Below, piece after piece: positions 18,938 to 30,100 of a stretch of DNA of 64,000 nt. The stretch is from CAZDDB01 sp963843285. GTDB taxonomy: Bacteria; Acidobacteriota; HRBIN11; JAKEFK01. A program made the translations under genes and the position numbers. Where the stretch lies: positions 1-64,000 of the forward strand of contig CAWJJO010000004.1 in NCBI GenBank assembly GCA_963843285.1. Reading direction: 5' to 3'. The notes beneath the pieces were generated by a model. That model was given only the letters and a program-made list of their open reading frames with translations, was not told the DNA's origin and searched no databases. Each line of letters begins with the position of its first letter. Position 1 is the first letter of the stretch.

Positions 18938-19295
18938 TTCGAATTTGCTGAAAAGAGAAAATTATTGTCGCGCAGTAGGGCGTTGCTTATGGTGTCGTTT
19001 TTGACGGACTCTGATGTGTGGCTTCCACGCGCACACATCAGATGTGATTTTCCTCTGTGCGGCCCGGTTGGATGATCTTCTGGAAGTATGTGTGTACGTT
19101 GGACACATCGGGACAAAATCGTTGCGATTGAATTTCGAGGTCAGAAAAAAGGGGACGCTGAGCTGATTACCGATGCGCGTTTTGTTCTTGTATTCCGTTC
19201 GCCGCGACACTGTTTGAGACTGTTCCAATGCCGAATGGTTTGATTCAAAAACTACGACCATACACAGATCCGAACATTGAGTCTTAGCCCTGAAT
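18938..19295. other. Gap between convergent genes, no gene seen
   Basis: No coding signal. The only structure noted is the stem-loop at 19011-19041, listed separately. Confidence 0.5.
19011..19041. terminator. Perfect stem-loop between convergent genes
   Basis: CTGATGTGTG (19011-19020) and CACACATCAG (19032-19041) form a perfect 10-bp stem with an 11-base loop, followed on the plus strand by a short T run (ATTTT). It lies between the convergent P450 and M24 peptidase genes and could act as a bidirectional terminator. The T tract is weak. Confidence 0.4.
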
Positions 19296-20561
19296 TCATG
19301 ATCCGAAGGGATGATCAATCGATGGACTCTGCACAGTAAACATCCGCGGGCCGTCTTCTGTGATGTACATACAATCTTCCAGGCGAATTCCGAATTCTCC
19401 ATAAATAACGATCGTTGGCTCATCGCTGAAACACATTCCGGGTGCAAGGCGTGTTTGGTTTCCGCGAACGAGATAAGCCCATTCGTGGCCATCCAATCCG
19501 ATCCCATGACCGGTTCGATGTGGAAGTCCCGGGACTTTGTAATCGGGTCCAAATCCGGCATCCGTGATCACCTTGCGCGCAGCAGCGTCTATCGACTCGC
19601 AGGTCGCGCCGACTTTCGCAGCCGCAAACGCTGCATCCTGCGCTTTGCGCTCTAGATTCCAGATGTCTCGCTGCCGCGCAGAAGGTTTGCCGAACACAAA
19701 CGTTCGTGTGACATCCGAACCGTATTTTTCCACATCACAGCCCCCGTCCATCAAGACAACGTCTCCTTCCTTCAGTTTTTGCGGCTGAATACTACCATGC
19801 GGAAAGGCCGTGTACTTTCCAAAGCTTGTAAAGGCTTCCCCTTCAACGCCCAGCGCACCAAATGCAGCAGAAATATTTGCGGAAAATTCGTCCGTGGTGA
19901 TCCCCTCTTTTAATGTGTCTACGGAGGCCTTATACGCGGCAATCGTGATGTCATTTGCACGCTGCATCAAAGCCAGTTCTGCAGCGGATTTGATCATCCG
20001 GCATCCGGCAGTCACAGGATCAGCGCTTACGAAGGTCAACTGCGGAGCCTCCTTTCGAATGCCGTCAAAAAGGAAAAAGCGTACTCGTTCCTCCATACCA
20101 ATCGTACCGGTTAGAATCCCGCGATCCTGAAAGATCCCGGCAATCTTTTTGTACGGACTTTCATCCTCTTGCCAGGTGCGAATGTCGGAACCAAAACGGA
20201 TCAGCTCGCGCGCGCGCTGTTCTTCGAATGCAGGACAAACCCATGCAATCTCTCCGCGCGCCGGAAGAACGGCAGCGAACATCCGCTCAGATCCATGCCA
20301 TTGCACTCCCGTAAAGTAAAACAAACTGGTACCCGCTTCGAGATAAATCGCATCGATTTTGTTTTCTATCATTCGCTTGCGAGCCTTTTCCATTCGTTCC
20401 AATCGCTCTTGATCTGTGATCGGTTTGACTCCGCCGGTCATAGGCTTCAAGTTTGCGAATGCGCCACCCGGGGTATCGGCGCGTGAAAAGCGGGGACTGG
20501 CCATGGCACCGGCGGCGAATGCGGACAGTTTTAGAAAATTTCGTCGATCCACACAGATCAT
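19296..20561 (-). CDS. Tat-exported M24 family metallopeptidase (Xaa-Pro aminopeptidase-like)
   Basis: 421 residues. The N-terminus has a twin-arginine signal (DRRNFLKLSAFAAGAMA), so it is probably exported folded. The C-terminal pita-bread domain shows the M24 dinuclear metal ligands in order: LMDGGCDVEKYGSDVTRTF (two Asp), HRTGHGIGLDGHEW (His), SDEPTIV (Glu) and IRLEDCMYI (Glu). The N-terminal creatinase-like domain (residues 50-170) is present. It probably cleaves the first peptide bond of X-Pro peptides outside the cytoplasm. Transcribed alone, convergent with the P450 gene. Confidence 0.88.
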   Translation of the reverse strand: MICVDRRNFLKLSAFAAGAMASPRFSRADTPGGAFANLKPMTGGVKPITDQERLERMEKARKRMIENKIDAIYLEAGTSLFYFTGVQWHGSERMFAAVLPARGEIAWVCPAFEEQRARELIRFGSDIRTWQEDESPYKKIAGIFQDRGILTGTIGMEERVRFFLFDGIRKEAPQLTFVSADPVTAGCRMIKSAAELALMQRANDITIAAYKASVDTLKEGITTDEFSANISAAFGALGVEGEAFTSFGKYTAFPHGSIQPQKLKEGDVVLMDGGCDVEKYGSDVTRTFVFGKPSARQRDIWNLERKAQDAAFAAAKVGATCESIDAAARKVITDAGFGPDYKVPGLPHRTGHGIGLDGHEWAYLVRGNQTRLAPGMCFSDEPTIVIYGEFGIRLEDCMYITEDGPRMFTVQSPSIDHPFGS

Positions 20562-20755
20562 AGGCGATTCCTCCTGCTATCGAATTGGCCCAAAACTCAG
20601 AAAGTTTTACCGGCTACAATTGTACATTCTCTGAGCATCGTCTAGAAGTCAGCGCTCACTTCTGCGGTTCGAAAAATTCCTTTGTTCGTTTGCCTGCCCG
20701 CTGAATACTCTGTGGAAAAAAAGGTGTTCGGCTTTGGTAAAATGAAAATATCCCT

Positions 20756-21298
20756 ATGCACGGAACGATCTTCTTTGAATTGAAAAAATATGTGGAAACA
20801 AAGCTCGGCGGACGCGCGGCCTGGGACAGGCTCCTCATTGAATCCGACCTGGGAGCCAGAACATACGAAGTAATGGCTGATTATCCGGATAGCGAAATCA
20901 TCCAACTGACTTCGACTGCATCCAGAATGACGGGTGCGCCGGTTCGCTCCATCCTGGAGGACTTTGGAGAATTTATTGCGCCCGATCTGCTTCAAATGTA
21001 TGCGGGTGTAATCCAACCGGCATGGAAGACTCTGGATGTCATTGAGCATACAGAAGATCAAATTCACAGCGTGGTCCGGTTACACAACCGGGATGCTCAT
21101 CCGCCGGACCTGAAGTGTGTTCGAACATCGGAAAACGAGGTTATCATTCACTACAACTCCAAGCGAAAGATGTGTGACGTCGCCAGAGGAATTGTGAAAG
21201 GACTCGCCAGGTACTATGAGGAAAAAATCTCAATTTCTGAGTCCACCTGTATGCTCAAAGGGGAACCAGCTTGCACCATTCAGGTAAGACGTGATTGA
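20756..21298 (+). CDS. H-NOX / haem-NO-binding (HNOB) sensor protein
   Basis: 180 residues starting MHGTIFFELKKYVETKLGG, the standard opening of HNOB proteins. The haem propionate motif YxSxR is present as HYNSKR, and the proximal histidine is likely in HTEDQIHSVV. It should bind NO, or possibly oxygen, through haem and signal to a partner. The protein stands alone with no fused kinase, cyclase or methyl-accepting domain, and no such partner is adjacent, so the output is unknown. A G-rich repeat follows about 50 bases after the stop. Confidence 0.85.
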   Translation: MHGTIFFELKKYVETKLGGRAAWDRLLIESDLGARTYEVMADYPDSEIIQLTSTASRMTGAPVRSILEDFGEFIAPDLLQMYAGVIQPAWKTLDVIEHTEDQIHSVVRLHNRDAHPPDLKCVRTSENEVIIHYNSKRKMCDVARGIVKGLARYYEEKISISESTCMLKGEPACTIQVRRD

Positions 21299-21350
21299 CG
21301 CAGTTCAGACATCAAAACTGAGCCCTGTGGTCTGCAATGAGATTAAAGGA

Positions 21351-21398
21351 GTGTAAGAAGGGGGATGTGGAGATCGGGGGGATGAGGGGATAAGGATT
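21351..21398 (+). repeat. G-rich intergenic repeat, locus 4, single arm
   Basis: GTGTAAGAAGGGGGATGTGG then AGATCGGGGGGATGAGGGG and ATAAGG. Nearly identical to locus 5. An AATATCCC string near 21418 may be a decayed right arm. Confidence 0.85.
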
Positions 21399-21441
21399 TT
21401 TACTATCTTAAGAAAAAATATCCCGACAGTCGAGATACGCA

Positions 21442-21924
21442 TCAATTGCGATCTCTTTCCTGAAGAATCAGCTCCAGTTCGGCGATCACTTCCAAATCTT
21501 TTGGGCGGCCAACAGCCCGTTTCACTTCGATTAACTTCTCAAGATTGAGGCAAAGACAGGAGACACCAAAAAGTTCGATGGGGATGGAATGAGGCACCAA
21601 ATCTTCAAACGTTCCACCTCCGGTAATCTCGCCCAACAAATCTAGATTCCCGAGGGAAGTGGTCAGCGTAAAGTTGAGTCCTGAGGCCAAAGTCTCAACA
21701 TCCCATCGAAACGGTAACCCCGGAGGTGCGCCTCGCAAATATGGTTGATAAGGCTTCAGCGCGTCCACCATACGTTCCATATTTTGCGGACTGCGATCAT
21801 AAACGATGTCGAGATCGTTTGTTAATCTGGAGGATCCATGTGCAATCGCCGCCGCTCCCCCAACCAGAATAAAACGTGCACCCGTGTTTACGAGTAATGG
21901 GATGAGTGTTTTGAACTGAATCAC
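21442..21924 (-). CDS. Nucleotidyltransferase-fold protein
   Basis: 160 residues. FILVGGAAAIAHGSSRLTND followed by DLDIVYDR is the GG...DxD signature of the DNA polymerase beta superfamily, as in small nucleotidyltransferases of MNT/AbiEii-like toxin-antitoxin modules. LEKLIEVKRAVGRPKDLEV near the C-terminus is also typical of this group. It overlaps the upstream 63-residue gene by ATGA, so the pair is co-translated. A toxin-antitoxin or nucleotide-modifying pair is likely but not proven. Confidence 0.75.
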   Translation of the reverse strand: MIQFKTLIPLLVNTGARFILVGGAAAIAHGSSRLTNDLDIVYDRSPQNMERMVDALKPYQPYLRGAPPGLPFRWDVETLASGLNFTLTTSLGNLDLLGEITGGGTFEDLVPHSIPIELFGVSCLCLNLEKLIEVKRAVGRPKDLEVIAELELILQERDRN

Positions 21925-22112
21925 TTTTTGTTGGCGCGCTCGCCCGCTCGTCTCAATTCTTCAGCGAAGGCTTGCAGATTCATGAGGTTTTCAAATCTTT
22001 GTTGCACGGTAAGGCGGAGGTTCTCACGAATCAAAGTGCGATCGACGTGCTTTTTGTATTCCGCTATGACCGCTTCCATTGAAGTCTTGCGAGGCTTGCC
22101 ATCAAGCTTCAT
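21921..22112 (-). CDS. Small helical partner of the nucleotidyltransferase
   Basis: 63 residues, charged and helical (EYKKHVDRTLIRENLRLTV, RFENLMNLQAFAEELRRAG), with no recognised domain. The stop overlaps the start of the nucleotidyltransferase gene. Small proteins like this, placed just before a nucleotidyltransferase, are often antitoxins or subunits; that role is inferred from position only. Confidence 0.65.
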   Translation of the reverse strand: MKLDGKPRKTSMEAVIAEYKKHVDRTLIRENLRLTVQQRFENLMNLQAFAEELRRAGERANKK

Positions 22113-22176
22113 CTTTGATCCTCCATGATTATTCTAGCCCTTCTGCTTCCATCCTGCTACGGCGGGGATCTGAGGA

Positions 22177-22222
22177 GTGTAAGAAGGGGGATGTGGAGAT
22201 CGGGGGGATGAGGGGATATCGG
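22177..22222 (+). repeat. G-rich intergenic repeat, locus 5, single arm
   Basis: GTGTAAGAAGGGGGATGTGG then AGATCGGGGGGATGAGGGG and ATATCGG. Plus orientation although both flanking genes are on the minus strand. Confidence 0.85.
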
Positions 22223-22271
22223 ATCAAGGGGACTTTGTTCAACGATTTCTATGAGAAGTTTGTTTCCCTTT

Positions 22272-23861
22272 TCAACCACGATCCCTTCCAATCTTCAGGT
22301 TATCTGATTTGCCTTCCACCCTTATCTTTAGAAAGGTGCCGGCGCCTTCTTTTGCAAAAAATGGATCAACGGGCTTTAGCACCCATCGTTTCCAGCCCGT
22401 CATTGTTTGCGAAACTTTTGCATCGAGCTTTAGTGTCCCGCGCAAATTCACGAGATCTGAAGCCACATTGTATGTTCCTGTCAGATCGACTCTGGCCCCG
22501 GATACATAAAACGAGAGACGGCGAAAGACTATGGCCTGGTTTTCGAGGTGGAAAACACCTTTCATCTGGGAAAATACATCGTTGATTTTTCGATTCTCCG
22601 GCTGACCCTGGCCTCGACGACTTAAGGTATCGACTTTCTCCTGGACGGCTGCGCGCAGAAATCTCCCTCTCGAAAGTGTGAAATTTCCATCAAGGATTAA
22701 CTTTTCGCGAACTTTGCCGGATAGCGGAGGAATCTCAATCTTTCCTTTGAAAGAAACCGTTCCATCCATTCCCGGTGTTCCTTTTGTTGCAAAACGCAGT
22801 AATTCGTAAATCGAACCTTTTGGAATAGTCACATCCAGCGAAATTCTTCGTGTCGGATCCTTTTCATGCTTTACGACACCGCCAGTCGTTGTAAAACTCG
22901 TTGCTCCTATGGATCCGGTAACCGGTTGAAGGATGGTATTTCCGTTTGTTCCGTCCACCATCACCTCAAAGCTGGTAGTAAGGGGCAGTGGTTTCCCTCC
23001 ATTCTTTAGATGAAATTCAGGAACGGAAGCTTTTCCGATGACATGAATTTTATCCAGCGTTCCATCAAAATGTCCGGTGGAATCCAGATGTCCCGCGATT
23101 CCGCGAAAGACGGACAGATCTGCTTTCTTGAAGTCGTACTCACCTGTCAGCGGTGTGTCCCCTGGTTCTTCCGTTGTCCATGGTCCGAATTTCCCACGGC
23201 TATTGATATCACCCGGAGGTCTTGCATTTTTTAGCATCGCCTCATAGTTGACGACCAATTCCTGGCTGGAAGGTTGGAGGCGAATCTTGTGCAGCTCAAA
23301 GCGCAAGGGAGTTTTCTTCGGGTCTCTCGGTAGAATTGCGAGTGTTGAGCCGGTAACCACGATCTCCTTGATCATGATGCGTGGATCACGCGTACCGAGC
23401 CGCTTTGAAACATTCAGATCGCCGTTCTTCGACTTTGGAGGGATATTGATTTCCATCTCATCTATTTTCAGCAAAGCAACTGTTGCAGGCGGGTGAACAA
23501 CCGTTCCCAGATCTACGTCAAAAGCAAAACGCTTGATCGCAAACATTGCGGGAATATCTTTCCGTCCCTTATGCCGGATGAGGAGATTCTCGCCTTCAAC
23601 CTTTGCCAGAATACCCTGGCCACGATTCAATAATATTCGGATTGCGGAAACTTCCGGTATGTGGATGCGAAGAACGCCTAACTCCACTTCACTGTCAAAT
23701 CGCTGCCGAAGATAGGAGATGGCTTGCTCTTTAAGATAAGGCTCCAGGCGGTTCGCAAATCTTGTTCCGATTCTGTCGAGAACAAGCAGACCTGTGATCA
23801 GCAGTACAAGAACGGAGATGAAAAAGATCCATTTCTTCTTGCTTACCACAATTCGCGCCAA
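22272..23861 (-). CDS. AsmA-like membrane-anchored protein
   Basis: 529 residues. One N-terminal membrane segment (IFFISVLVLLITGLLVLD, about residues 12-29) is followed by a long periplasmic beta-rich domain. The C-terminal third (GNFTLSRGRFLRAAVQEKVD, VFSQMKGVFHLENQAIVFRR, GARVDLTGTYNVASDLVNL) is the AsmA C-terminal pattern. AsmA-family proteins are linked to envelope lipid transport and outer-membrane assembly. The gene stands alone between two G-rich repeats. The family call is good; the substrate is unknown. Confidence 0.75.
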   Translation of the reverse strand: MARIVVSKKKWIFFISVLVLLITGLLVLDRIGTRFANRLEPYLKEQAISYLRQRFDSEVELGVLRIHIPEVSAIRILLNRGQGILAKVEGENLLIRHKGRKDIPAMFAIKRFAFDVDLGTVVHPPATVALLKIDEMEINIPPKSKNGDLNVSKRLGTRDPRIMIKEIVVTGSTLAILPRDPKKTPLRFELHKIRLQPSSQELVVNYEAMLKNARPPGDINSRGKFGPWTTEEPGDTPLTGEYDFKKADLSVFRGIAGHLDSTGHFDGTLDKIHVIGKASVPEFHLKNGGKPLPLTTSFEVMVDGTNGNTILQPVTGSIGATSFTTTGGVVKHEKDPTRRISLDVTIPKGSIYELLRFATKGTPGMDGTVSFKGKIEIPPLSGKVREKLILDGNFTLSRGRFLRAAVQEKVDTLSRRGQGQPENRKINDVFSQMKGVFHLENQAIVFRRLSFYVSGARVDLTGTYNVASDLVNLRGTLKLDAKVSQTMTGWKRWVLKPVDPFFAKEGAGTFLKIRVEGKSDNLKIGRDRG

Positions 23862-24044
23862 CTTTGAGGAAACTTTTGCAATCGAATATGGAAGGCCCGA
23901 TGAAACGGGTATTCCCGATGCGTATGGAATATATGCAACGAGAAACGAACGTCAAGTTTTGGCTGTTCTGCCTGTCGTTTCGTCGCGAACTTGCGGCCGG
24001 TAGATGAATGCGGCATACTGAACGCCGGCATTCTGCCGGGAAGA

Positions 24045-24080
24045 GTGTAAGAAGGGGGATGTGGAGATCGGGGATAAGGG
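24045..24080 (+). repeat. G-rich intergenic repeat, locus 6, single arm
   Basis: GTGTAAGAAGGGGGATGTGG then AGATCGGGGATAAGGG. It sits just beyond the 3' end of the giant kinase gene, in plus orientation. Confidence 0.8.
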
Positions 24081-24138
24081 ACAGGATTTTTGTTTCACTT
24101 ATAATCCCGTAACTTTGGACATTCAGGCAGTTTGTTGT

Positions 24139-27100
24139 TTAAGATCGGATCCAGAGTTTTTCGTAAACGACACTGGGAAGGGAGAAGCGCATTTCCAATC
24201 CTTCTACTTCCGCACGCGCGAACAAATAACGCTGCTCATGAAAAAGAGGAAGCGCCAACGCCTTGTTCCTGAGGATCTCTTCGATTTCGCGATAAATGGC
24301 CTGGCGGACTTTGCGGTCCTGTTCTGCGCGACCTCGTTCAATCAGCCGGTCCAATTCAGGCGAGCTGCAAAAAGCATCCAACATTCCGTCACCTGTCTCA
24401 AAGATCTCTGCAAAAGTAGAAGGATCCGGATAATCAGCATGCCACCGCACAAGAGCCAAATCCGCATTTCCTGTTTTGAGAAAGTCGGCAGACGCTTTAT
24501 TCTCCAGTACTTTGATCCGAATTCCTTTTTCGTTCAGCATGGCGATCAAATCTTGCAGCAGAGCCGAATACGTACTTTCGTAAATGGGATGGATCATGCA
24601 GGTCAGTTCCAGATCCCCTTTTCCTTTCACACTGGAGGGTAATCCTGTCCTGCGTGTAGGCTCATATCCAAGTAAGCCCGGCGGGGTCAAGCTGTAAGCC
24701 GCGATTCCCAAACGGCCTACACTCTGACGCACCAACCGGGTTACGTCCACCGATTCCAGAATTTGCCGTCGCAAAGCTGGATCGGTCATCGCTCCGGAAT
24801 GAGAGTTCATCACCAGAAAATAGGTGGAAAGAGTAGGCATTTCCGCGTAATGAGCGGCAAGAGTCGGATCACGGCGTAAGGTTGCAACATCTGATGGAAG
24901 CAAGTCAGTAGCCACTGAAAAGTCTCCGCTGCGGAACCCGCTCAAGATTTCTTGTGGCGGCACGCCAAAAGTGAATCTGAGCCCATCACTTTTGGGCAGT
25001 CCGGTACGCCAATAATCAGGATTCGCTTCCAGTTCCAGCAGTTTTTCCGGCTCATACCGGATGAGGCGGAAAGGTCCCGTCCCGATACACCCATCTCGCC
25101 AGCTTCCCGAAAACAGAGTGCTCCCTTCCGGTATGACGGAGCAACAGGGATGGGTCAACATTGCCGGCAACAGCGAAAGAGGGCGGGTGAGGTCGATTAC
25201 GAATTCCGTGGCGGAAATGATCTTGAATCCAGGAAGGTCGTTGGATTCACCTTTGATCATCGAAGTGGCTCCACGAATTGCAGACAAATATCCGCGACGC
25301 GGAGATCCGCTTTTGCGCAGGAGTTGTTCAAAGGAGTAACGAACGTCGCGCGAAGTCAGGCGCCGTCCATCTTGAAAACGTACGTTTTCGCGCAACTTGA
25401 AGTGGAATCTTTTTCCTCCTTCCCCGGAAGAAAACTCAGATGCGAGCCACGGAATGATTCCCCCTTGCTTTTCGACGGTCAACGTTTCGAAAATCATGGG
25501 AGTCACTTCCCCCTCTACGATCAGAAAATTCATCGAAGGGTCTATACTTTGTGGTCGCGTGGTTTGAGGGACTCGCACAAGCCCTCCTTCCCGTTTTTTG
25601 CCCGGAACCAAACCTTCTTCTTCGATTCTTCCGATTTCCGCGTACCGGACAAATGGCGCGCTGCTTTGAATCGCGAGTCCTCTGAGGTTGTGAGCCGCCA
25701 CACGGTAATCGATTTCATAAAAGAGCGGCAAAAACGTTCCTTTCTCCATCAGCAGCTCTTCCATCTGTCGATACAACTTTTCTCTTTTCTCAGGGCGACT
25801 TTCCACGCGCGCCTGTTCCATGAGCTCATCGATTTGATCGCTGGAGAAATATTTCCGAAAATTGCCGGCCTTGGAATAAAAAAGAGGATAAATGAAATTG
25901 TCCGGATCATCATAATCGGCGATCCAACGCGTGAGCAACACATCGATATTTTCATTGTTGTCCCAGGCCTCGCGATACGAGCTCATATCCGGCGTCACGA
26001 TCGAAGTTTCAACACCCAGCTCTTCCCAGGTTTTCAACAACGCTCTGATCAAAGCGCCGTAGCGGTCCTGGAGAATCGGATGGACGGCAGCTCTTAACCG
26101 GATCGGTAAGGATAGACCGGTTGTTTGCAATCGTTCGCGAGCCTGATCGATGGAAATGCTGATATGTCTTCGGCCCGGATCGTGACCGAGCAGTCCGGGT
26201 GGCAGCAAACCCTCAGCAGGCTGCGCAAAGCGCCCCAGTGTGCGCCACACCAGATCATGCGTTTGAAGCACTCCGCATAATGCTTCGCGCAATGCAGCTA
26301 CTTTTCCAAAGGGTCCGGATGAGTTGAACACAAGAAAACAGGTGCTCTTTTTCGGAACTTCTACAAATCCAGCTTGAATCAACGGATCGCGAAGGATTTC
26401 ATCCAGATTTTCCGGCAACAGATCGCGGACAACATCGAATTCACCTTTCTTGAAACCTTCCGCCATCTTCTTTGTGCTGATGGAAGTTCGAAACTCGACA
26501 GTATCCAGGAAAGGCGCGCGTCCTTTCCAGTAATGTTCGTTTTTCTGCAAAATGATTTTACCGGGTTCCACCGAATCGATCCGGAATGGACCTGTGCCCA
26601 CCAGGTTTCCATGGGTGTCATCGCAGGTGATCGCTGCCCGCGCATCCGTTAGCAGCGAGGGATAAATCAACAGCGGCTCCTCCAGTTGCACGGAGAACGA
26701 AGTGTCCGACTGCACCTGGATTCCGGTGACCTCATTTTGGGAACCAGCGAGGAATTCCCGGACTCCCACGATGGAACCGAATGCTGCCGCCATATTTTCC
26801 CCGCTGACGCGGATCGCTTTTTCAAATGAGGATTTCACATCTTTCGCAGTGAGCGTGCGGCCATCGTGAAGAGATAATCCCTGTCTGAGAGTAAACACAA
26901 ATAGTTTTCCATCTTCACGAGCTTCCCAGTTGTCGCACAAAAACGGGACCGGATGCCCGCGTTCATCTGTGCTCACCAGAGTTTCAAAGATCGTGGCATG
27001 AACTTCTGCTTCTTCCACAAGCGAAATGTTGGCAGGATGCAACGCGGAAATGGGAGCAGGAAGAGCCACAACAATCTTGCCCCCCTGCGCAATTTTTCCT

Positions 27101-30100
27101 TCTTTCTTCGGCTGCGGCGCGAGGACTTCCAATTCATGCAAATACTGCTTCGCCTTTTCGTACTCGCCCCGTAGATTTGCAACCGTGCTTCCGAGCGAAA
27201 GCAATCTGTGCAGACCGCCGGTTTCACCGCTGGACTTCGCAACCTGGATTCCTTTGTCCACCCATTTCCCGGTTTCCTCGAATTTCCTGCTCTCCCAGGA
27301 AGTTTCTGAGAGTTGAACGAGCGCATTCGCGAGATGCGCTTGATGTTTCTCCGTTTCAAACAGGGAAACCGCCTGTTCTAATTCCCGTAATGAATCCTCC
27401 AGATTTCCGGCCATCCGGTATGCCTCTGCCAGAAGCATTCTGGCTTCCCCCTCTCTGGAACGATCCATCCCTTCTTCTTCATCGCCGAAGAAATCGAGAA
27501 CGGTTTTTGTTGTGCGTATGGCATCTTCCGTGCTGAAAGCATGGAGAGATTTTCGCGCAAATTTTAAACCGTAGTCGATCACTTTTTCAGGAACGTCGGC
27601 ATTCGAATAGTGATGAATCAATTCCGGGTACACCCGCTCCAGCCGCCCCTGGTTCCGGCGCTCCAGCTCTTCAGCGTATTTGCGATGAAGGGACCGGCGT
27701 TTGCGGCGTGAAAGCTCCGCGTAGAGCACATCGCGAATCACGCCGCTGGAAAACATCAGACGGTCGCCGCGCGACTCCCGTTCTTCTTGCAACAAACCGT
27801 CACGGAGTAACTGATCGAGCGCATCTTCTACGTCCTTGCCTTCGGCAAGCAGCTCCAGATCCCTGAAATCAAAACTTTTCCCGATCACCGATGCGAGGGA
27901 AAGGACATCCTTCCGGTCCTGAGGCAGCCGCTTGATCCGTTTTTCGATCACTTGCTGGATTGTTTCCGGCAAAGCTCCTGAAGAAAAAGCGGCATCACTC
28001 GAAATGGTCCAGGCTCCCGTGTCATCCTTCGCGACCCCGCCCGAATCGATCAACGATCGAACAAGTTCCTGCGTAAAGTATGGATTTCCCTCCGTCGCTT
28101 CAAACAATCGTTCGGCGAACCGGTCATCCAGAGTGGTTCCTGTCAGGATGGTTTCGAGAAACAGTCGATGTTCGGCAGTGGAAAAAGGTTGCAGATGCAT
28201 CAGTAAAAATCGCCTGTCGCTGCGAAAGCTATCCAGAAGCTGGTGCAGCAGATGCCTCTTATCCACTTCGCCGCTGCGATACGTTCCTACCACCAGAGTC
28301 GGCGTTGTGCTGAGCCGGCGCACCAGATATTCCAACGCATCAATCGAAATGTCTACGTTATGCAGATCTTCAAAGAAAATGACCAGCGGCTTTGCGCCTC
28401 CGATCCGGATAAAAGAACGGGCGAGCAGATCAAAGATATAAGTGCGGTCTTCAATCTTTTTTGTTTCTGCTCCGGGCGTAATCTTTCGATCCGAAGTTAA
28501 CTCGATCTCTGCGAGAACGGGAAACAGAGAGACGAGATCAGAAGCAAGGTCGGAGAAATCCACCGGACCGGAAGAAGAGGTTGCCTTTAAGTGAAAATAT
28601 TCCTGGATGACTTCACAAAACCCCTGATAGGGGAAGGCCCGGTCCTGTTCTGCGAAACGACCGTGAAGAACACGGATGTGGCGCGCGCGCGCGAGCCGTT
28701 CCAGCTCATCCAGCAATCTGCTCTTGCCGATTCCTGCTTCACCGCCGACCACCACAAACTGGCATTCACCGGCTGCTGCCAGGTTCAACCGGTTTTGTAA
28801 ATCGGTGAATTCTTTTTCTCGATCCACAAAAGGAGATTGCACGGCCTTTTGAATATGACTGGACAACCTGCCGATCATGGACAGCTTTTGCGCGCGTTCG
28901 CTGTCGCGCAGCTTCGAACGAAGCTTCATCAAAGATTCCGTTAATTCCCGCGCGCGCTGCGGACGTTTGGTCCGGTCCTTTTCCAGACAGCTCATCACAA
29001 TGCGTTCCAGCTCCTCCGGCACATCGGCGCCAAGCAAACGAGGAGCCGACGGAATTTCGTGAGCGATGCGGTACAGGACCGACTGAATTTCTCCTGCGAA
29101 AGGCGCTTCTCCCACCAGACACTCATACAGCACCGTTCCCAGAGAATAAATATCGGAACGTCCATCCAGGTCTCCCTGCGATAATTGCTCAGGACTGAGA
29201 TAGGCGACGGTGCCCACTAACATCCCTGTTTTGGTGAGATGGCTTTGAGTCGAGGACATGGCAAGACCGAAGTCGGTCACACGCACACGCGCTCCACCCG
29301 TAGCCGTTTCTCCCACCGATACGAGAATATTTTCCGGCTTGATGTCGCGATGTACGACCCCTTTCGTGTGGCTGTATTCGAGAGCATCCGATACCTGAAT
29401 ACCGATGTCGATGACATCTCCTAAACTCAGAGAGCGGTCGCGCAGCAAAGCTCGAAGACTCGATCCCGGAACGTACGGCATGACAAAGAACAGAGCTCCG
29501 GCGTGTTCGCCGATATCGTATACGTTCACGATTGCCGGATGATCCATCTTCGCAACCACGCGCGCCTCTCGCTTGAAGCGTTCCACCGCGTCGGTGGAAA
29601 GAGCATCCGGAGTGATCACTTTGACAGCCACTTCGCGATCCAGCATCGGATCCCGGGCGAGGTAAACCACACCCATTCCGCCACGGCCCAGCTCGCGAAT
29701 AATCTGATACCGGTTGGCAAAGCGAAGCGCCCTCAGCGCATTGGCCAGCTCCATAGCGGAGGAGTAGCGCTGGTTCCTGTCCTTGACCATGGCGCGGCGA
29801 AGGATCGGATCCAGTCCCTGCGGCATCAGAGCGGAAACGGAGCTCGGAAGCGGAGGATCGGTTGTGGCAATTTCATGCAAGATCGAAAGAACACTGGGAC
29901 CGCTGAAAGGAACTTTTCCGGTGGCTGCTTCATAGAGAACGGCTCCCAAGGAGAAAATATCGGTGCGGAAATCGAGCGGTTCGCCTCGCGTTTGCTCCGG
30001 GGACATGTACGCCACGGTTCCTACAATCATTCCTGTTTTCGTGAGTTTACTGACGGTTTGCTCACCGCTTACCTTTTCATCCTCAACCTGGACCACCTTC

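Noticed and set aside
18962..19561. 199-residue minus-strand frame
   Set aside because: Overlaps the well-supported M24 gene in another frame and runs through the stem-loop, with low-quality composition.
24952..26097. 381-residue plus-strand frame
   Set aside because: It is the antisense shadow of the solute-binding part of the giant kinase gene and has no family pattern.
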